Under the pieces are notes generated by a model. The model made no database searches. It saw only the letters and a program-made list of their open reading frames with translations, and was not told the origin of the DNA. Positions 30,186 through 41,562 of a stretch of 64,000 nt of DNA are shown here, piece after piece (positions within the stretch are counted from its first letter, which is position 1; the number at the start of each line of letters is the position of its first letter). The stretch comes from Mycobacterium sp. 852002-51961_SCH5331710 (GTDB lineage: Bacteria > Actinomycetota > Actinomycetes > Mycobacteriales > Mycobacteriaceae), in contig NZ_LZSQ01000100.1 of the NCBI RefSeq assembly GCF_001665535.1, forward strand, positions 1 through 64,000, read 5' to 3'. Both the position numbers and the translations under genes were made by a program.

Positions 30186-31964
30186 ATGTGTACCGCCTGC
30201 GAATGGGCACCCCATTTCTCCCGCCGGACAGTGCTGCGCGCGGGCGCGGTGGTCCTCGCGGCGACGGCGGCGAGCGCTTGCTCGGTGACGCCGGAACCCG
30301 AGACCGGCACCGAGAACGCAACCGCTGACGTCGTCTTCCGCAACGGCCCGATCTACACCGTCGCGGGACCGCAGCCCTGGGCCCAGGCGGTCGCGGTGCG
30401 GGGCAACACCATCGCCCACGTCGGTGACGAGGCGGGCGCGATGGCGCTCGTCGGCCCCGACACCCGGGTCATCGACTTGCAGGGCCGGTTGCTGATGCCC
30501 GGCTTCGTCGAGGGCCACATCCACCCGTTTCTCGGCGCCTTCCTCACCTCGGGCGTCGACCTGCAACTGCCGACCGGGGCCGATGCGCTCGCTGCGATCG
30601 AGCGGTACGCAAAGGAGCATCCGACCGGGCCGGTGCGCGGATTCGGTTGGCGCGTCGACATGTTCGGCCCCGACGGACCCGACCGGGCCGACCTCGACCG
30701 CGTGCTGCCCGACCGGCCGGGGTTCTTCTTCGCCATCGACGGACACAGCCTGTGGGCCAACAGCAAGGCGCTCGAGATCGCGGGCGTGCACCGCGACACC
30801 CCCGATCCGATTCCGGGGTTCAGCTACTACATGCGAGATCACAACGGCGACCCGACCGGATACGTGCTGGAGGTGAACGCGGTTCTCGGGCTGGTCGACG
30901 CGATCGAGCCGATCTCGCCCGAGACCATGGGACGCCTGCTCGAAACGTGGCTGCCGAAGGCGTCGGCGGCCGGCATCACGTCGGTCTTCGACGCCGGGGT
31001 GCCGCCGATCGGCGAGGACCAGGGTGCGCTGATCGGCCTGTACACCGACATCGAGAAGCGCGGAGCGCTGCCGTTCCGGGTGGTGGCGTCCTACAGCGTG
31101 CGATCGGCGCCGGTGGACGACGCCGTGCAGAAGCTGACCGATATCCGCGACCGGTTCGCGACCGATCTGGTGCGGGCCGACGTGGTCAAGATCGTCGGCG
31201 ACGGGACCCAGGGCGGCTACACCGCGTGGTTGCTCGAGCCGTACGCGGACAAACCCGAGTCCTCGGGCGGATCGCCGTTCACCGAACAGCAGTGGCACGA
31301 GCTCATCGGCCGGGTCGACGCCGCGGGCTTCGACGTGCACGTCCACGCATGCGGTGAGCGCACCGCCCGCGTCGCGCTGGACGCGATCGAGCGGGCCGTC
31401 GCCGCCAATCCCCCGCGTGACCGCAGGCACGCCGTCGCGCACCTGGTGTACGTCGAGGACCCCGACAGCCGGCGCTTCGGCGAGCTCGGCGTCGTCGCGC
31501 AGTTCTCGGCCAACTGGATGTCCGCCGATCCCGACACGATGCAGAACATGGCCGCCCGCTACGGCTCGCCGCGCAAAGACATGATGTATCGCCCGCAGGA
31601 CGTGCTGAAATCGGGCGGGCGCATCTCGCTGGGCACCGATTGGCCTGCGGCGGGCTACTTTTCGACGTACAAACCGCTCGACTCGATCCAGATCGGCGTC
31701 ACACGTGCGCTCATCGGCGAGCCGGATGCGCCGGTGTTGGCGCCCGCCGACCAACGGCTGACCGTCGCGGAGGCGGTGCACGCGAACACGCTCGGCGCGG
31801 CCTACCAGCTCCGGATGGACGACAAGGTGGGCTCACTCGAGGTCGGCAAGCTCGCCGATCTCGTCGTGCTCAGCGAGAACATCTTCGATGTCGACCCGCA
31901 CGACATCCACCGGGCCGACGTGACGCTGACGATGATGAACGGCCAGATCCGCCACGAGGCCTGA
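30186..31964 (+). CDS. Exported amidohydrolase family 3 protein (Tat lipoprotein)
   Basis: The 592-residue protein has a twin-arginine signal (SRRTVLRAGAVVLAATAAS) with a possible lipobox at ASAC. An unusual MCTACEW with a CxxC pair lies at the very N-terminus. The mature part is a metal-dependent amidohydrolase of the YtcJ / N-substituted formamide deformylase type, with metal ligands in GHIHP and HVHACGE and the closing signature GKLADLVVLSENI. Substrate is unknown; such enzymes hydrolyse amides or imines. The ATG at 30186 is favoured because the Tat motif follows. It is convergent with the RDD gene. Confidence 0.85.
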   Translation: MCTACEWAPHFSRRTVLRAGAVVLAATAASACSVTPEPETGTENATADVVFRNGPIYTVAGPQPWAQAVAVRGNTIAHVGDEAGAMALVGPDTRVIDLQGRLLMPGFVEGHIHPFLGAFLTSGVDLQLPTGADALAAIERYAKEHPTGPVRGFGWRVDMFGPDGPDRADLDRVLPDRPGFFFAIDGHSLWANSKALEIAGVHRDTPDPIPGFSYYMRDHNGDPTGYVLEVNAVLGLVDAIEPISPETMGRLLETWLPKASAAGITSVFDAGVPPIGEDQGALIGLYTDIEKRGALPFRVVASYSVRSAPVDDAVQKLTDIRDRFATDLVRADVVKIVGDGTQGGYTAWLLEPYADKPESSGGSPFTEQQWHELIGRVDAAGFDVHVHACGERTARVALDAIERAVAANPPRDRRHAVAHLVYVEDPDSRRFGELGVVAQFSANWMSADPDTMQNMAARYGSPRKDMMYRPQDVLKSGGRISLGTDWPAAGYFSTYKPLDSIQIGVTRALIGEPDAPVLAPADQRLTVAEAVHANTLGAAYQLRMDDKVGSLEVGKLADLVVLSENIFDVDPHDIHRADVTLTMMNGQIRHEA

Positions 31965-31982
31965 TCTGCAGCCGCGAACGAA

Positions 31983-32465
31983 CTACCGCCGGACCACCGC
32001 GGTGTTGGTGAAGCGGTCCTGGTATCCGCGGAAGTCCTTGTCGGTGAACAGCGCGGGGATGATGAAGAACACCAGCAGCCCGCGCACCGCGGCGCGGCCG
32101 ACGCCGACGTGCTGGCGATGGTCGATCGAGGCGACCCGCAAACCCAGCGCCCACTGGCCGGGGGTGAACCCGTACAACCGCACCGAGACGATGCCGAGCA
32201 ACAGCCACACCACCGCGATGGCCGTCGAGCCCAGCGGTGAGTACAGGAACGCATCCTTGCTGATCAGCCCGAGGTTGACGGCGAGCCCGACAAGCCCGTA
32301 CGCGATGAACCAGTCAATCATCAGCGCGGCGATGCGCCTGCCGAAGCGGGCGATCGATCCGGGACCGGTCTCCGGCAAACCCAGGCGCTGACCGGGATAG
32401 TCGTTGGGTCCGGCGTCGCTGGTCGGATCGGGTCCCGACAGCCAGGACCCCAGTGTGCGGGCCAT
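31983..32465 (-). CDS. RDD family membrane protein
   Basis: A 160-residue protein with an RDD domain: RRIAALMIDWFIAYGLVG starts the first helix, a second helix lies near 80-98, and the conserved GQWALGLRVASID loop precedes a C-terminal helix. RDD proteins are of mostly unknown function, some being ion transporters. The ATG at 32465 has a TATCCT hexamer seven bases upstream, so the message is probably leaderless; the longer upstream frame runs into the glnA1 promoter. The homologue in M. tuberculosis is Rv2219A, also divergent from glnA1. Confidence 0.87.
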   Translation of the reverse strand: MARTLGSWLSGPDPTSDAGPNDYPGQRLGLPETGPGSIARFGRRIAALMIDWFIAYGLVGLAVNLGLISKDAFLYSPLGSTAIAVVWLLLGIVSVRLYGFTPGQWALGLRVASIDHRQHVGVGRAAVRGLLVFFIIPALFTDKDFRGYQDRFTNTAVVRR

Positions 32466-32472
32466 ACACTGA

Positions 32473-32478
32473 AGGATA
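32473..32478 (-). promoter_or_regulatory. -10 element of the RDD gene (leaderless type)
   Basis: Minus-strand TATCCT followed by seven bases and the ATG at 32465. Confidence 0.5.
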
Positions 32479-32530
32479 TGGGACTCGACGAAGTCCATCG
32501 GCCGCCGGCGACAGGCACTGACGTGATTGC

Positions 32531-32568
32531 GTAACTTCAGCGCAACATTCGGTTGACGACCGTGCAAC
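32531..32568 (+). promoter_or_regulatory. GlnR binding site of glnA1
   Basis: Four pentamers spaced by exactly six bases, GTAAC, GCAAC, TTGAC and GCAAC (32531, 32542, 32553, 32564), match the actinobacterial GlnR box of alternating gTnAC and GaAAC half-sites. The box ends ten bases before a TAGCGT -10 candidate (32579-32584), so bound GlnR would cover the -35 region. Confidence 0.75.
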
Positions 32569-32578
32569 ATCGTGTCCT

Positions 32579-32584
32579 TAGCGT
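32579..32584 (+). promoter_or_regulatory. -10 candidate of glnA1
   Basis: TAGCGT lies 35 bases before the GTG of glnA1, downstream of the GlnR box. The resulting leader would hold the AAAGGAG ribosome site at 32606-32612. Confidence 0.35.
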
Positions 32585-32619
32585 CAACGCGCGAGTTACT
32601 GAATAAAGGAGAAAACTCA

Positions 32620-34056
<1,437 letters not shown>

Positions 34057-34083
34057 CGCCAGACATGTAAACAGCAGTCGACA

Positions 34084-34118
34084 CTTCGGGCCGGGCGGTC
34101 ATTTCGCCCGGCCCGAAG
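34084..34118 (+). terminator. Hairpin terminator after glnA1
   Basis: A perfect 14-pair GC-rich stem (34084-34097 with 34105-34118) closes a seven-base loop, 27 bases after the glnA1 stop. No T-tract follows. Confidence 0.75.
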
Positions 34119-34130
34119 CGCATCTGCAAG

Positions 34131-34136
34131 TAGGGT
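34131..34136 (+). promoter_or_regulatory. -10 element of the DoxX gene (leaderless type)
   Basis: TAGGGT lies eight bases before the ATG at 34145, just after the glnA1 terminator. Confidence 0.4.
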
Positions 34137-34144
34137 CAACACGC

Positions 34145-34669
34145 ATGACGACCTTCGACGCACGCCTGTCCAGCTACTCGTCGCCATTTCTGAGCCTGTT
34201 CCGGATCATCGCCGGAATTCTCTTGGCACTGCACGGATCGCAGAAGGTGTTCGGCTGGCCGGTGGCGGCCCCGGTCCCGATCGAGGTTGGTTCGTGGCCG
34301 CTGTGGTGGGCCGGCCTCATCGAACTCGTGGCCGGTTTGTTGATTGCCGTCGGATTGTTCACCCGCATAGCGGCTTTCATCGCTTCGGGTGAAATGGCGG
34401 TGGCCTACTTCTGGCAGCACTGGCCTCCGCTCGAGGGCCCTCCGGCGAGCTTCTGGCCGATGGAGAACGGCGGCGAGGTCGTGCTCCTGTACTGCTTCGG
34501 GTTCCTCGCGATCTCCGCGCTGGGTGCGGGCGCCTGGTCGATCGACGCCCGGCGCGGTACGCGGATGGGTGCCGGCGCACCCGGTCGCGTGGTCAGCGGC
34601 ACCGCGGCACCCGCCGGTTACGCCCAACCTGTTCGGCGCCGCGGTCTGCTGAGCCGCTTCCGGCGGTGA
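34145..34669 (+). CDS. DoxX family membrane protein
   Basis: The 174-residue protein has four membrane helices and the DoxX signatures [19 protein letters not shown] and [19 protein letters not shown]; an Arg-rich C-terminal tail follows. DoxX proteins are small membrane proteins. In mycobacteria one member forms a membrane-associated oxidoreductase complex with superoxide dismutase and SseA, but which member this is cannot be told. It is followed seven bases later by the asparaginase gene on the same strand, so the two are probably cotranscribed. Confidence 0.88.
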   Translation: MTTFDARLSSYSSPFLSLFRIIAGILLALHGSQKVFGWPVAAPVPIEVGSWPLWWAGLIELVAGLLIAVGLFTRIAAFIASGEMAVAYFWQHWPPLEGPPASFWPMENGGEVVLLYCFGFLAISALGAGAWSIDARRGTRMGAGAPGRVVSGTAAPAGYAQPVRRRGLLSRFRR

Positions 34670-34676
34670 CGCGCCG

Positions 34677-35693
34677 ATGCGCAAGGGCCTTGCGGCGGCA
34701 GCGGTAGCCCTCGCGACGGTGACGAGCATGCTCGGCCCGTCGGCCTCCCCCGCCGGCGCCCAGAACGCCCGCCTCGTCGTCATCACCACCGGCGGCACGA
34801 TCGCGACGAGCACCGACCCCAGCGGTGTGCGGCGTCCGACGGTCGGCGGCGCGGAGCTCGCCGCAGGCCTCGACGTCGAGATCGTCGATCTGATGAAGAA
34901 GGACAGCTCGCAGCTGACCCCCGCCGACTGGGATGCGATCGGGGCGGCCGCCAAGAACGCCGTGGCCAACGGCGCCGACGGCGTGGTCATCACGCACGGC
35001 ACCGACACCATGGAGGACACCGCGATGTGGCTGGACGTCACCTATCGCGGTGGCCCGCCGATCGTGCTGACCGGGGCGCAGCGCTCCTCCGACGCCCCCG
35101 ACGCCGACGGCCCGAAGAATCTGCGCGACGCGCTGACCGTCGCCGCCAGCCCCGCCGCTCGTGAGCAGGGCGTGATGATCGCGTTCGACGGCACCGTATT
35201 TCAGGCCCTCGGCACCCGGAAGATGGACACCGCGAGCCTTTCGCCGTTCGCGGGCGCTCCGATCGGCACGGTCAGCGGCGATGTCTTCAACCTGACCCAG
35301 CCCGCGCGACGCCCGTTCATCGCCGAGGTGTCGGCGGCCAACGCCCCGCGGGTCGACATCGTGGCGGCCTATCCGGGCGACGGCCCCGGACCGATCGACG
35401 CCGCCGTCTCCTCCGGTGCACGCGGAATCGTGGTGGAGGCGTTGGGATCCGGCAATGCCGGCGACGGCGTGGTCGACGCGGTTCGAAGGCACGCACCGGC
35501 CGGCGTCGCGTTCGCGATCTCGACCCGCGTCCCGACCGGACCCGTCGAGGCGGAGTACGGACCCGGCGACGACATGGTCAAGGCCGGTGCGGTGATGGTG
35601 CCGAACCTACGGCCCAGTCAGGCCCGGGTGCTGGTGATGGCCGCGCTCGCGGCGGGCCAACCGGTGGGCGGCGTGATCGCCCGCTGGGGCTAG
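34677..35693 (+). CDS. Exported L-asparaginase
   Basis: Hydrolyses asparagine to aspartate and ammonia. The 338-residue precursor starts with a Sec-type signal ([19 protein letters not shown], probable cleavage after SPAGA), so the enzyme acts outside the membrane. The type I/II asparaginase motifs are present: TTGGTIA at 37-43, with the nucleophilic threonine, and HGTDTMEDT at 107-115. It lies in a nitrogen cluster between glnA1 and glnE. Release of extracellular ammonia for GlnA1 is a reasonable inference. The TAG stop shares CTAG with the convergent LLM gene. Confidence 0.9.
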   Translation: MRKGLAAAAVALATVTSMLGPSASPAGAQNARLVVITTGGTIATSTDPSGVRRPTVGGAELAAGLDVEIVDLMKKDSSQLTPADWDAIGAAAKNAVANGADGVVITHGTDTMEDTAMWLDVTYRGGPPIVLTGAQRSSDAPDADGPKNLRDALTVAASPAAREQGVMIAFDGTVFQALGTRKMDTASLSPFAGAPIGTVSGDVFNLTQPARRPFIAEVSAANAPRVDIVAAYPGDGPGPIDAAVSSGARGIVVEALGSGNAGDGVVDAVRRHAPAGVAFAISTRVPTGPVEAEYGPGDDMVKAGAVMVPNLRPSQARVLVMAALAAGQPVGGVIARWG

Positions 35694-36550
35694 CGGTCGA
35701 GCCCGAGGTCCTTGCGGAACCGTTTCATCCCGTCGATCTTCTCGGCCAGCGAGGCCTGCGGCCCGGCGTAGAACATCCACGGCATCGTGATGATGCCGGT
35801 GATGCCGCCGGCCTCCGCGCGGTCGTAGTGTTCAGGGGTGAACGCGTCGGTCAGCGGGGTCAGCACCTCGAAACCGTCCATCGTCAAACCCTTTTCGGCG
35901 CGCAGCTCACGCAGCTTGCCGATGCTTTCGAGCGCCCGATCAGTGGTGATCAGGTCACCGATCCAACCGTCGTGACGCGCCGCCCGGCGCAACGCGATGT
36001 CGGAAAGGCCGCCGACGTACACCGGGATCGGCGGAGGCGTGGGTTCCATCTCGAGCTTCGGCGTTTGGTAGAACTCGCCGTCGAACTCCGTCCAGCCCGG
36101 CTTCCAGAGCTCCTTCATCAGCTCCAGCATCTCGTCGGTGCGCCTACCGCGACGCGCGAACTGCTGCCCCATCAGCGTGAACTCTTCCTCGCACCAGCCC
36201 ACCCCGATGCCCAGTTCGAGTCGCCCACCGGCCAATACGGCCGCGGTACCGATCGCCTTGGCCGCCGAGTACGGGTCCCGCATCGCGGGCAGATACACCG
36301 TGGTGACGAACCGCGTCCGCGACGTCACGAGCGCCAGCCCGCCGATCAGCACCCACGGATCGGGCCAGTCGGTGAACGCCTCCCAGCGCCGCTTGCCGTC
36401 CTTGGTGTAGGGATAGGGCGTGGCCAACGTCTCGAGGTTGACGACGTGGTCCGGGATGCCGAGACCTTCGTAGCCGAGATCGTCTGCGGCCTTCGCGATT
36501 TCGACGACCTCGGTGGTGTCGAGGAACGCCAGGCTGACGTAGAACTTCAT
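35690..36550 (-). CDS. LLM class F420-dependent oxidoreductase
   Basis: A 286-residue luciferase-like TIM barrel with typical segments [51 protein letters not shown] and [19 protein letters not shown]. In mycobacteria most such proteins use coenzyme F420; the substrate is unknown. The ATG overlaps the stop of the upstream thioesterase-like gene as ATGA. Its TAG stop overlaps that of the convergent asparaginase on one CTAG. Confidence 0.87.
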   Translation of the reverse strand: MKFYVSLAFLDTTEVVEIAKAADDLGYEGLGIPDHVVNLETLATPYPYTKDGKRRWEAFTDWPDPWVLIGGLALVTSRTRFVTTVYLPAMRDPYSAAKAIGTAAVLAGGRLELGIGVGWCEEEFTLMGQQFARRGRRTDEMLELMKELWKPGWTEFDGEFYQTPKLEMEPTPPPIPVYVGGLSDIALRRAARHDGWIGDLITTDRALESIGKLRELRAEKGLTMDGFEVLTPLTDAFTPEHYDRAEAGGITGIITMPWMFYAGPQASLAEKIDGMKRFRKDLGLDR

Positions 36551-37179
36551 CCGGCGTCTCGCGCCCACGCCGGCCGGATGAACACACCCTCCGCCTCGAC
36601 CGTCGGGCCCTCGGCGTCGAGAAGATACCCCCGCGCGAACGTCTTGACACCTTCGACCCGCTCGACGTACGCCTCGGCCCGCAACTCTCCCAGCGGTGTC
36701 CCGCGCAGATAGCGCAGCGAGATCGTCCCGGTGAACTTCGGTTTGGTGAGGCCCTCGCTGGCCGCCTCCCCCAGCAGGTGGTCGAGCACCAACGCACAGA
36801 TGCCGCCGTGCACCCAGCCCGGTGGCCCCTCGTAGGCGCCGCTCAGCGTGAACTCGCTCCAGCATCGGCCGTCGTCCTCGTGATGGATGACCATCGGAGG
36901 GGCGATTGCATTACGCAGTCCCACAGCCGGATTCGCCCAGGCCAGCGGGCGTCCGGTCTCCTCGTGGACCACCTGCACGCTGGAGCGCTGCTTGCTCTCG
37001 AGGATCTCCGCGACGGCCTCGATCTTCGCCTGCGCCTCCTCGACGGTGCCCGCGTCGATCTCGGTGTGCAAGCTCGCGTAGATCAGCCGGCGCACCGCCT
37101 CCGTCAGCGGCCCGTAGAGGGCACGTTGTCTCTCGTACTCCTCGTCGGTGATCACGTCGAATCCGAAATCCATGCTCAT
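36547..37179 (-). CDS. PaaI/hotdog-fold thioesterase-like protein
   Basis: The 210-residue protein has an N-terminal helical region (about 1-55) and a C-terminal hotdog domain with the family core GPPGWVHGGICALVLDHLLGEA and GTISLRYLRGTPLGELRAEA. A CoA thioesterase role is likely, substrate unknown. Two ATGs (37179, 37173) are possible. It starts 16 bases after the glnE stop and overlaps the LLM oxidoreductase start by four bases. The two form a coupled pair that may be read through from glnA2-glnE. Confidence 0.83.
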   Translation of the reverse strand: MSMDFGFDVITDEEYERQRALYGPLTEAVRRLIYASLHTEIDAGTVEEAQAKIEAVAEILESKQRSSVQVVHEETGRPLAWANPAVGLRNAIAPPMVIHHEDDGRCWSEFTLSGAYEGPPGWVHGGICALVLDHLLGEAASEGLTKPKFTGTISLRYLRGTPLGELRAEAYVERVEGVKTFARGYLLDAEGPTVEAEGVFIRPAWARDAG

Positions 37180-37195
37180 AGGCTGTGCCCGTCCA

Positions 37196-40162
37196 CTATG
37201 TCTCGCCACCGAAAATCTTGCGCACCACGGCTTTTGCGCGCCTCGTCACCCGCAGGTAGTTGTCGAGGAACTCTCCGCCGTCGTCGGTGTCCCAGCCCGC
37301 GGCCACCGCAACGGCGTTCAACTGCCGCCCGGGTCCGGGTAGCTGATCGGTCGGCTTTCCGCGCACCAGCACCAGTGCGTTACGCGCGCTGGTCGCCGTC
37401 AGCCATGCCTGCCGCAGCAGTTCGACGTCGCCCTCGGCGATCAGTTCCGCAGCGCCGATCGCGTTGAGCGACTGCAGCGTCGACGTGTTGTGCAGCGCGG
37501 GCACCTTGTGCGCATAGCGCAACTGCAGCAACTGCACGGTCCACTCGATGTCGGCGAGGCCACCGCGCCCGAGTTTGGTGTGAGTGTTCGGGTCGGCACC
37601 GCGCGGCAACCGTTCGGCGTCCACCCGCGCCTTGATCCGCCGGATCTCCTGCACCGCCTCGGGTGACACGCCGCCGGGTGGGTAGCGGATCTTGTCGATC
37701 ATCAACAGGAACCGCTCGCCGAGGTCGAGGTCGCCGGCCACCCGGTGAGCCCGCAGCAGCGCCTGCACCTCCCACGTCTGGACGTAGCGCTGGTAGTAGG
37801 CCTGGTACGAGGACAGGGTGCGCACCAGCGGGCCGTTGCGGCCCTCGGGACGCAGGTTCGCGTCGACCTCGAGCGGCGGATCCGAGCTCGGCGTCCCGAG
37901 CAGGGCACGCACCTGCTCGGCGATCGTCACCGCCCATTTGACCGCGGCCGATTCCTCAACGCCCTCTTCGGGTTCGCACACGAACATCACGTCGGCGTCC
38001 GAGCCGTAGCCCAGCTCGCCGCCGCCCAGCCGACCCATGCCGATGACCGCGATGCGCGCCAGCGGACCCCGGTCGGTGGTGTTGGCGCGGATGACCGCAT
38101 CCAGCGCGGCCTGCAGCACCGCAACCCATACCGACGTCAGCGCGCGACACACCTCGGTGACCTCGAGCATGCCGAGGAGGTCGGCCGACGCGATGCGCGC
38201 CAGCTCGCGCCTGCGCAGCGTGCGCGCCGCCGCGATCGCACGCTGCGGGTCGGAATACCGTGCGGCCGAAGCGACCAGGGCCCGTGCCACCGCCTCGGGT
38301 TCGGCGTCGAGCAGCTTGGGCCCGTTCGGTCCGTCGGCGTAGGACTGGATGACCTCCGGCGCCCGCATGAGCAGTTCCGGCACGTAGGCCGAGGTGCCGA
38401 GCACCTGCATGAGGCGTTTGGCGACGGCGCCCTCGTCGCGCAGCGTCGCCAGGAACCACCGCTGTTCGGACAGCGCATCGCTGATGCGGCGGTAGGACAG
38501 CAGCCCCGCATCCGGGTCGGGCGTGTCCGAGAGCCAGTTGAGCAGCGTCGGCAACAGCACCTGCTGCACCCGGCCGCGGCGGGCGCTGCTGCCCGTCAGC
38601 GCCGCCAGATGCGTCAACGCGCTCTGCGGACCCTCGTAACCCAGTGCGGCCAGCTGCCGTTCGGCCGCCTTCTGCGTCATACCATCCGAAATGCTCACTG
38701 CCGGTTCGCCGACCGATTCCAGCAGCGGTTGGTAGAACAGCTTCTCGTGCAGCCGCGACACCCGAAGGCTCTGGCGTTTGAGCTCTTCGCGCAGCACACC
38801 CAGCGCGTCGCGCGTGCCGTCGGGGCGCATGTGGGCGGCCCGTGCCAGCCAGCGCAGCGCCTCGTCGTCGTCTTCGTCGGGCAGCAGATGCGTGCGCACC
38901 AGCCGCTGCAGCTGCAGCCGATGCTCGAGCAGCCGCAGGAACTCATAGGACGCGGTGAGGTTGGCCGCGTCGTCACGACCGACGTAGCCCCGCTCGCCGA
39001 GCGCGGCCAGTGCGGCGACCGTCGACGCGACGTGCAACCGCTCGTCGTTCCGGCCGTGCACCAATTGCAGTAGCTGCACGGCGAATTCGACGTCGCGCAA
39101 GCCGCCGGTGCCCAGCTTGATCTCCCGCGACCGCTGACCGGCGGGCACCAGCTCCTCGACGCGCCTGCGCATCGCCTGCACCTCGGAGACGAAGTCCTCG
39201 CGCTCGCAGGCCGTCCACACCATCGGCATCACGGCGTCGATGTAGGCCTGACCGAGCTCGGCGTCCCCCGCGGCCGGTCGCGCCTTCATCAACGCCTGGA
39301 ACTCCCACGTCTTGGCCCAGCGCTGGTAGTAGGCGATGTGCGAGTCGAGCGTGCGCACCAGCTGGCCGTGTTTACCTTCGGGCCGCAGCGCCGCGTCGAC
39401 CTCGAAGAAGGCGTCGGCGGCGAACCGCATCATCTCGCCGGCCACCCGCGTCGCCAGCGCGTCGGCGGGCTCGGCGACGAAGATGACGTCGACGTCGCTG
39501 ACGTAGTTCAGTTCGCGCGCACCGCATTTGCCCATCGCGATGACCGCGATCCGGGGCGGAGAGTCGCCGCCCGTCGTCTTGATCGCGAGGTGCAATGCGG
39601 CGGCCAGCGCCGCGTCGGCGAGGTCCGACAGATGCTCGCCGACGGTCGGGAAGGGCAGGACGGGTTCGTTCTCGACCGTCGGCGCCAGGTCCAGGCTGGC
39701 CAGCACCAGCAGCCGGTCGCGGTAGAGCTTGCGCAGCGGCTGCAGCGCCGCCGAGGTGTCGGCCGATTCGTCGGCCAGCGCGACGAACATCTCGCGCAAC
39801 TCATCGGCGGTCGGCAGCGTGACGTCGCCGGCGAGCAGCCGCCAGTTCTCCGGGTTCGCGATGATGTGGTCGCCGAGAGCCAGCGAGGAACCGAGCAGGC
39901 TGAACAGCCGCCCGCGCAGGCTCCGGTCGGTGAGCAGCGCGCGGGTGAGTTCGTCCCAGCCGTCGTTGAGGGCTTCGGCGAGCCGCACCATCAAGCGCAG
40001 CGCCGTGTCGGCGTCCGGTGCGCGCGACAACGACCACAGAAGCTCGACGTGGCCGTCGGTGTTCCAGCCCAACCGGTCGAGATCGGCGGGCGCGGTGGGC
40101 TCGACGAGACCCAGCCGGCCGACGCTCGGCAGCTTCGGACGCTGCGTCGCTGGTTTGGCCAC
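37196..40162 (-). CDS. glnE: Glutamine synthetase adenylyltransferase / adenylyl-removing enzyme
   Basis: GlnE switches GlnA1 activity by adding or removing AMP. The 988-residue protein contains two nucleotidyltransferase modules, each followed by a helical region. The N-terminal one has [20 protein letters not shown], expected to deadenylylate. The C-terminal one has [20 protein letters not shown], expected to adenylylate. Both keep the paired acidic residues (DVD, DAD). The GTG start is preceded by TACCTT six bases upstream. It lies 53 bases downstream of glnA2 on the same strand. Family knowledge: glnE is essential in M. tuberculosis. Confidence 0.97.
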   Translation of the reverse strand: MAKPATQRPKLPSVGRLGLVEPTAPADLDRLGWNTDGHVELLWSLSRAPDADTALRLMVRLAEALNDGWDELTRALLTDRSLRGRLFSLLGSSLALGDHIIANPENWRLLAGDVTLPTADELREMFVALADESADTSAALQPLRKLYRDRLLVLASLDLAPTVENEPVLPFPTVGEHLSDLADAALAAALHLAIKTTGGDSPPRIAVIAMGKCGARELNYVSDVDVIFVAEPADALATRVAGEMMRFAADAFFEVDAALRPEGKHGQLVRTLDSHIAYYQRWAKTWEFQALMKARPAAGDAELGQAYIDAVMPMVWTACEREDFVSEVQAMRRRVEELVPAGQRSREIKLGTGGLRDVEFAVQLLQLVHGRNDERLHVASTVAALAALGERGYVGRDDAANLTASYEFLRLLEHRLQLQRLVRTHLLPDEDDDEALRWLARAAHMRPDGTRDALGVLREELKRQSLRVSRLHEKLFYQPLLESVGEPAVSISDGMTQKAAERQLAALGYEGPQSALTHLAALTGSSARRGRVQQVLLPTLLNWLSDTPDPDAGLLSYRRISDALSEQRWFLATLRDEGAVAKRLMQVLGTSAYVPELLMRAPEVIQSYADGPNGPKLLDAEPEAVARALVASAARYSDPQRAIAAARTLRRRELARIASADLLGMLEVTEVCRALTSVWVAVLQAALDAVIRANTTDRGPLARIAVIGMGRLGGGELGYGSDADVMFVCEPEEGVEESAAVKWAVTIAEQVRALLGTPSSDPPLEVDANLRPEGRNGPLVRTLSSYQAYYQRYVQTWEVQALLRAHRVAGDLDLGERFLLMIDKIRYPPGGVSPEAVQEIRRIKARVDAERLPRGADPNTHTKLGRGGLADIEWTVQLLQLRYAHKVPALHNTSTLQSLNAIGAAELIAEGDVELLRQAWLTATSARNALVLVRGKPTDQLPGPGRQLNAVAVAAGWDTDDGGEFLDNYLRVTRRAKAVVRKIFGGET

Positions 40163-40168
40163 GCCTAA

Positions 40169-40174
40169 AAGGTA
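40169..40174 (-). promoter_or_regulatory. -10 element of glnE (leaderless type)
   Basis: Minus-strand TACCTT followed by six bases and the GTG of glnE, in the 53-base gap after glnA2. Confidence 0.45.
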
Positions 40175-40215
40175 GCGCAGCGCCTATGTCGGCTAAGCAC
40201 CTACAGAGCCACGCC

Positions 40216-41556
40216 TTACAGAGACAGGTAGGCCTTCAGCTCGAACGGCGTGACGTGGCTGCGGTAGTTCTCCCACTCCGCGCGCTTGTTGCGCAGGAAG
40301 TAGTCGAAGACGTGCTCGCCCAATGCCTCCGCGACCAGCTCGGAGTTCTCCATCTCGGTGAGCGCGACGCCGAGGCTGCCTGGCAGCTCCTTGTAGCCCA
40401 TCGCGCTGCGCTCCTCGGGGGTGAGCGTCCAGACGTTGTCCTCCGCCTCCGGCGGCAGCACGTAGTTCTTCTCGATACCGCGCAGGCCCGCGGCCAGCAG
40501 CACCGCGAACGTCAGGTACGGATTGCACGCCGAGTCGGGGCTGCGCACCTCGACGCGCCGCGACGAGGCCTTCCGCGGGGTGTACATCGGTACGCGCACC
40601 AGCGCCGAGCGGTTCGCCGCGCCCCAGGACGCCGCCGTGGGCGCCTCGCCGCCGTGCACGAGGCGCTTGTAGGAGTTGACCCACTGGTTGGTGACGGCGC
40701 TGATCTCCTTGGCGTGCTCGAGGATTCCGGCGATGAACGACTTGGCCACGTCGGACAGCTGCAGCGGGTCGTCGGGGCTGTGGAAGGCGTTGGTGTCGCC
40801 CTCGAACAGGCTCATGTGCGTGTGCATGGCCGAACCGGGATGCTCGGCGAACGGCTTCGGCATGAACGACGCCCGCACGCCGTCGCCGAGCGCGACCTCC
40901 TTGACGACGTAGCGGAACGTCATCACGTTGTCGGCCATCGACAGCGCGTCGGCGTAGCGCAGGTCGATCTCCTGCTGGCCGGGTGCGCCCTCGTGGTGGC
41001 TGAACTCGACCGAGATGCCCATCTGCTCGAGCGCGTCGATGGCGTGCCTGCGGAAATTGGGCGCCGAATCGTGCACGGCCTGGTCGAAGTAGCCGCCGTT
41101 GTCGGCGGGCACGGGCGGGGTGCCGTCGTCCTCGCCGGGCTTGAGCAGAAAGAACTCGATCTCGGGGTGCACGTAGCAGGAGAAGCCGAGGTCGCTGGCC
41201 TTGGCCAGCTGCCTGCGCAGCACATGGCGCGAGTCCGCCCACGACGGCGAGCCGTCGGGCATCGTGATGTCGCAGAACATCCGCGCGGAATGGTGTCGGC
41301 CGGAGCCGTCGGCCCACGGCAGCACCTGGAAGGTCGACGGGTCGGGACGGGCGACCATATCGGCTTCCGACACCCGGGCGAAGCCCTCGATCGACGAGCC
41401 GTCGAACCCGATTCCCTCTTCGAACGCGCCCTCGAGTTCGGCGGGGGCGATCGCGACCGATTTCAGGTATCCGAGCACGTCGGTGAACCACAACCGGACG
41501 AAGCGGATGTCGCGTTCCTCCAGCGTGCGCAGCACGAATTCCTTCTGCCGATCCAT
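40216..41556 (-). CDS. glnA2: Glutamine synthetase, GlnA2 type
   Basis: The 446-residue protein is a second type I glutamine synthetase-like enzyme with GFDGSSIEGF, HPEIEFFLL, EFSHHEGAPGQQEIDLRY and MPKPFAEHPGSAMHTHMS. It lacks the adenylylation loop seen in GlnA1: the equivalent region reads EDNVWTLTPEERSAMGY, with no tyrosine at the same place. It is therefore probably not a GlnE target despite lying beside glnE. The ATG at 41556 has a TACGCT hexamer six bases upstream. Confidence 0.94.
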   Translation of the reverse strand: MDRQKEFVLRTLEERDIRFVRLWFTDVLGYLKSVAIAPAELEGAFEEGIGFDGSSIEGFARVSEADMVARPDPSTFQVLPWADGSGRHHSARMFCDITMPDGSPSWADSRHVLRRQLAKASDLGFSCYVHPEIEFFLLKPGEDDGTPPVPADNGGYFDQAVHDSAPNFRRHAIDALEQMGISVEFSHHEGAPGQQEIDLRYADALSMADNVMTFRYVVKEVALGDGVRASFMPKPFAEHPGSAMHTHMSLFEGDTNAFHSPDDPLQLSDVAKSFIAGILEHAKEISAVTNQWVNSYKRLVHGGEAPTAASWGAANRSALVRVPMYTPRKASSRRVEVRSPDSACNPYLTFAVLLAAGLRGIEKNYVLPPEAEDNVWTLTPEERSAMGYKELPGSLGVALTEMENSELVAEALGEHVFDYFLRNKRAEWENYRSHVTPFELKAYLSL

Positions 41557-41562
41557 GACCGC

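Noticed and set aside
29145..31781. Very long minus-strand open frame opposite the DUF4191 and amidohydrolase genes
   Set aside because: It is a shadow of high-GC coding on the other strand, with Arg/His-rich composition and no domain.
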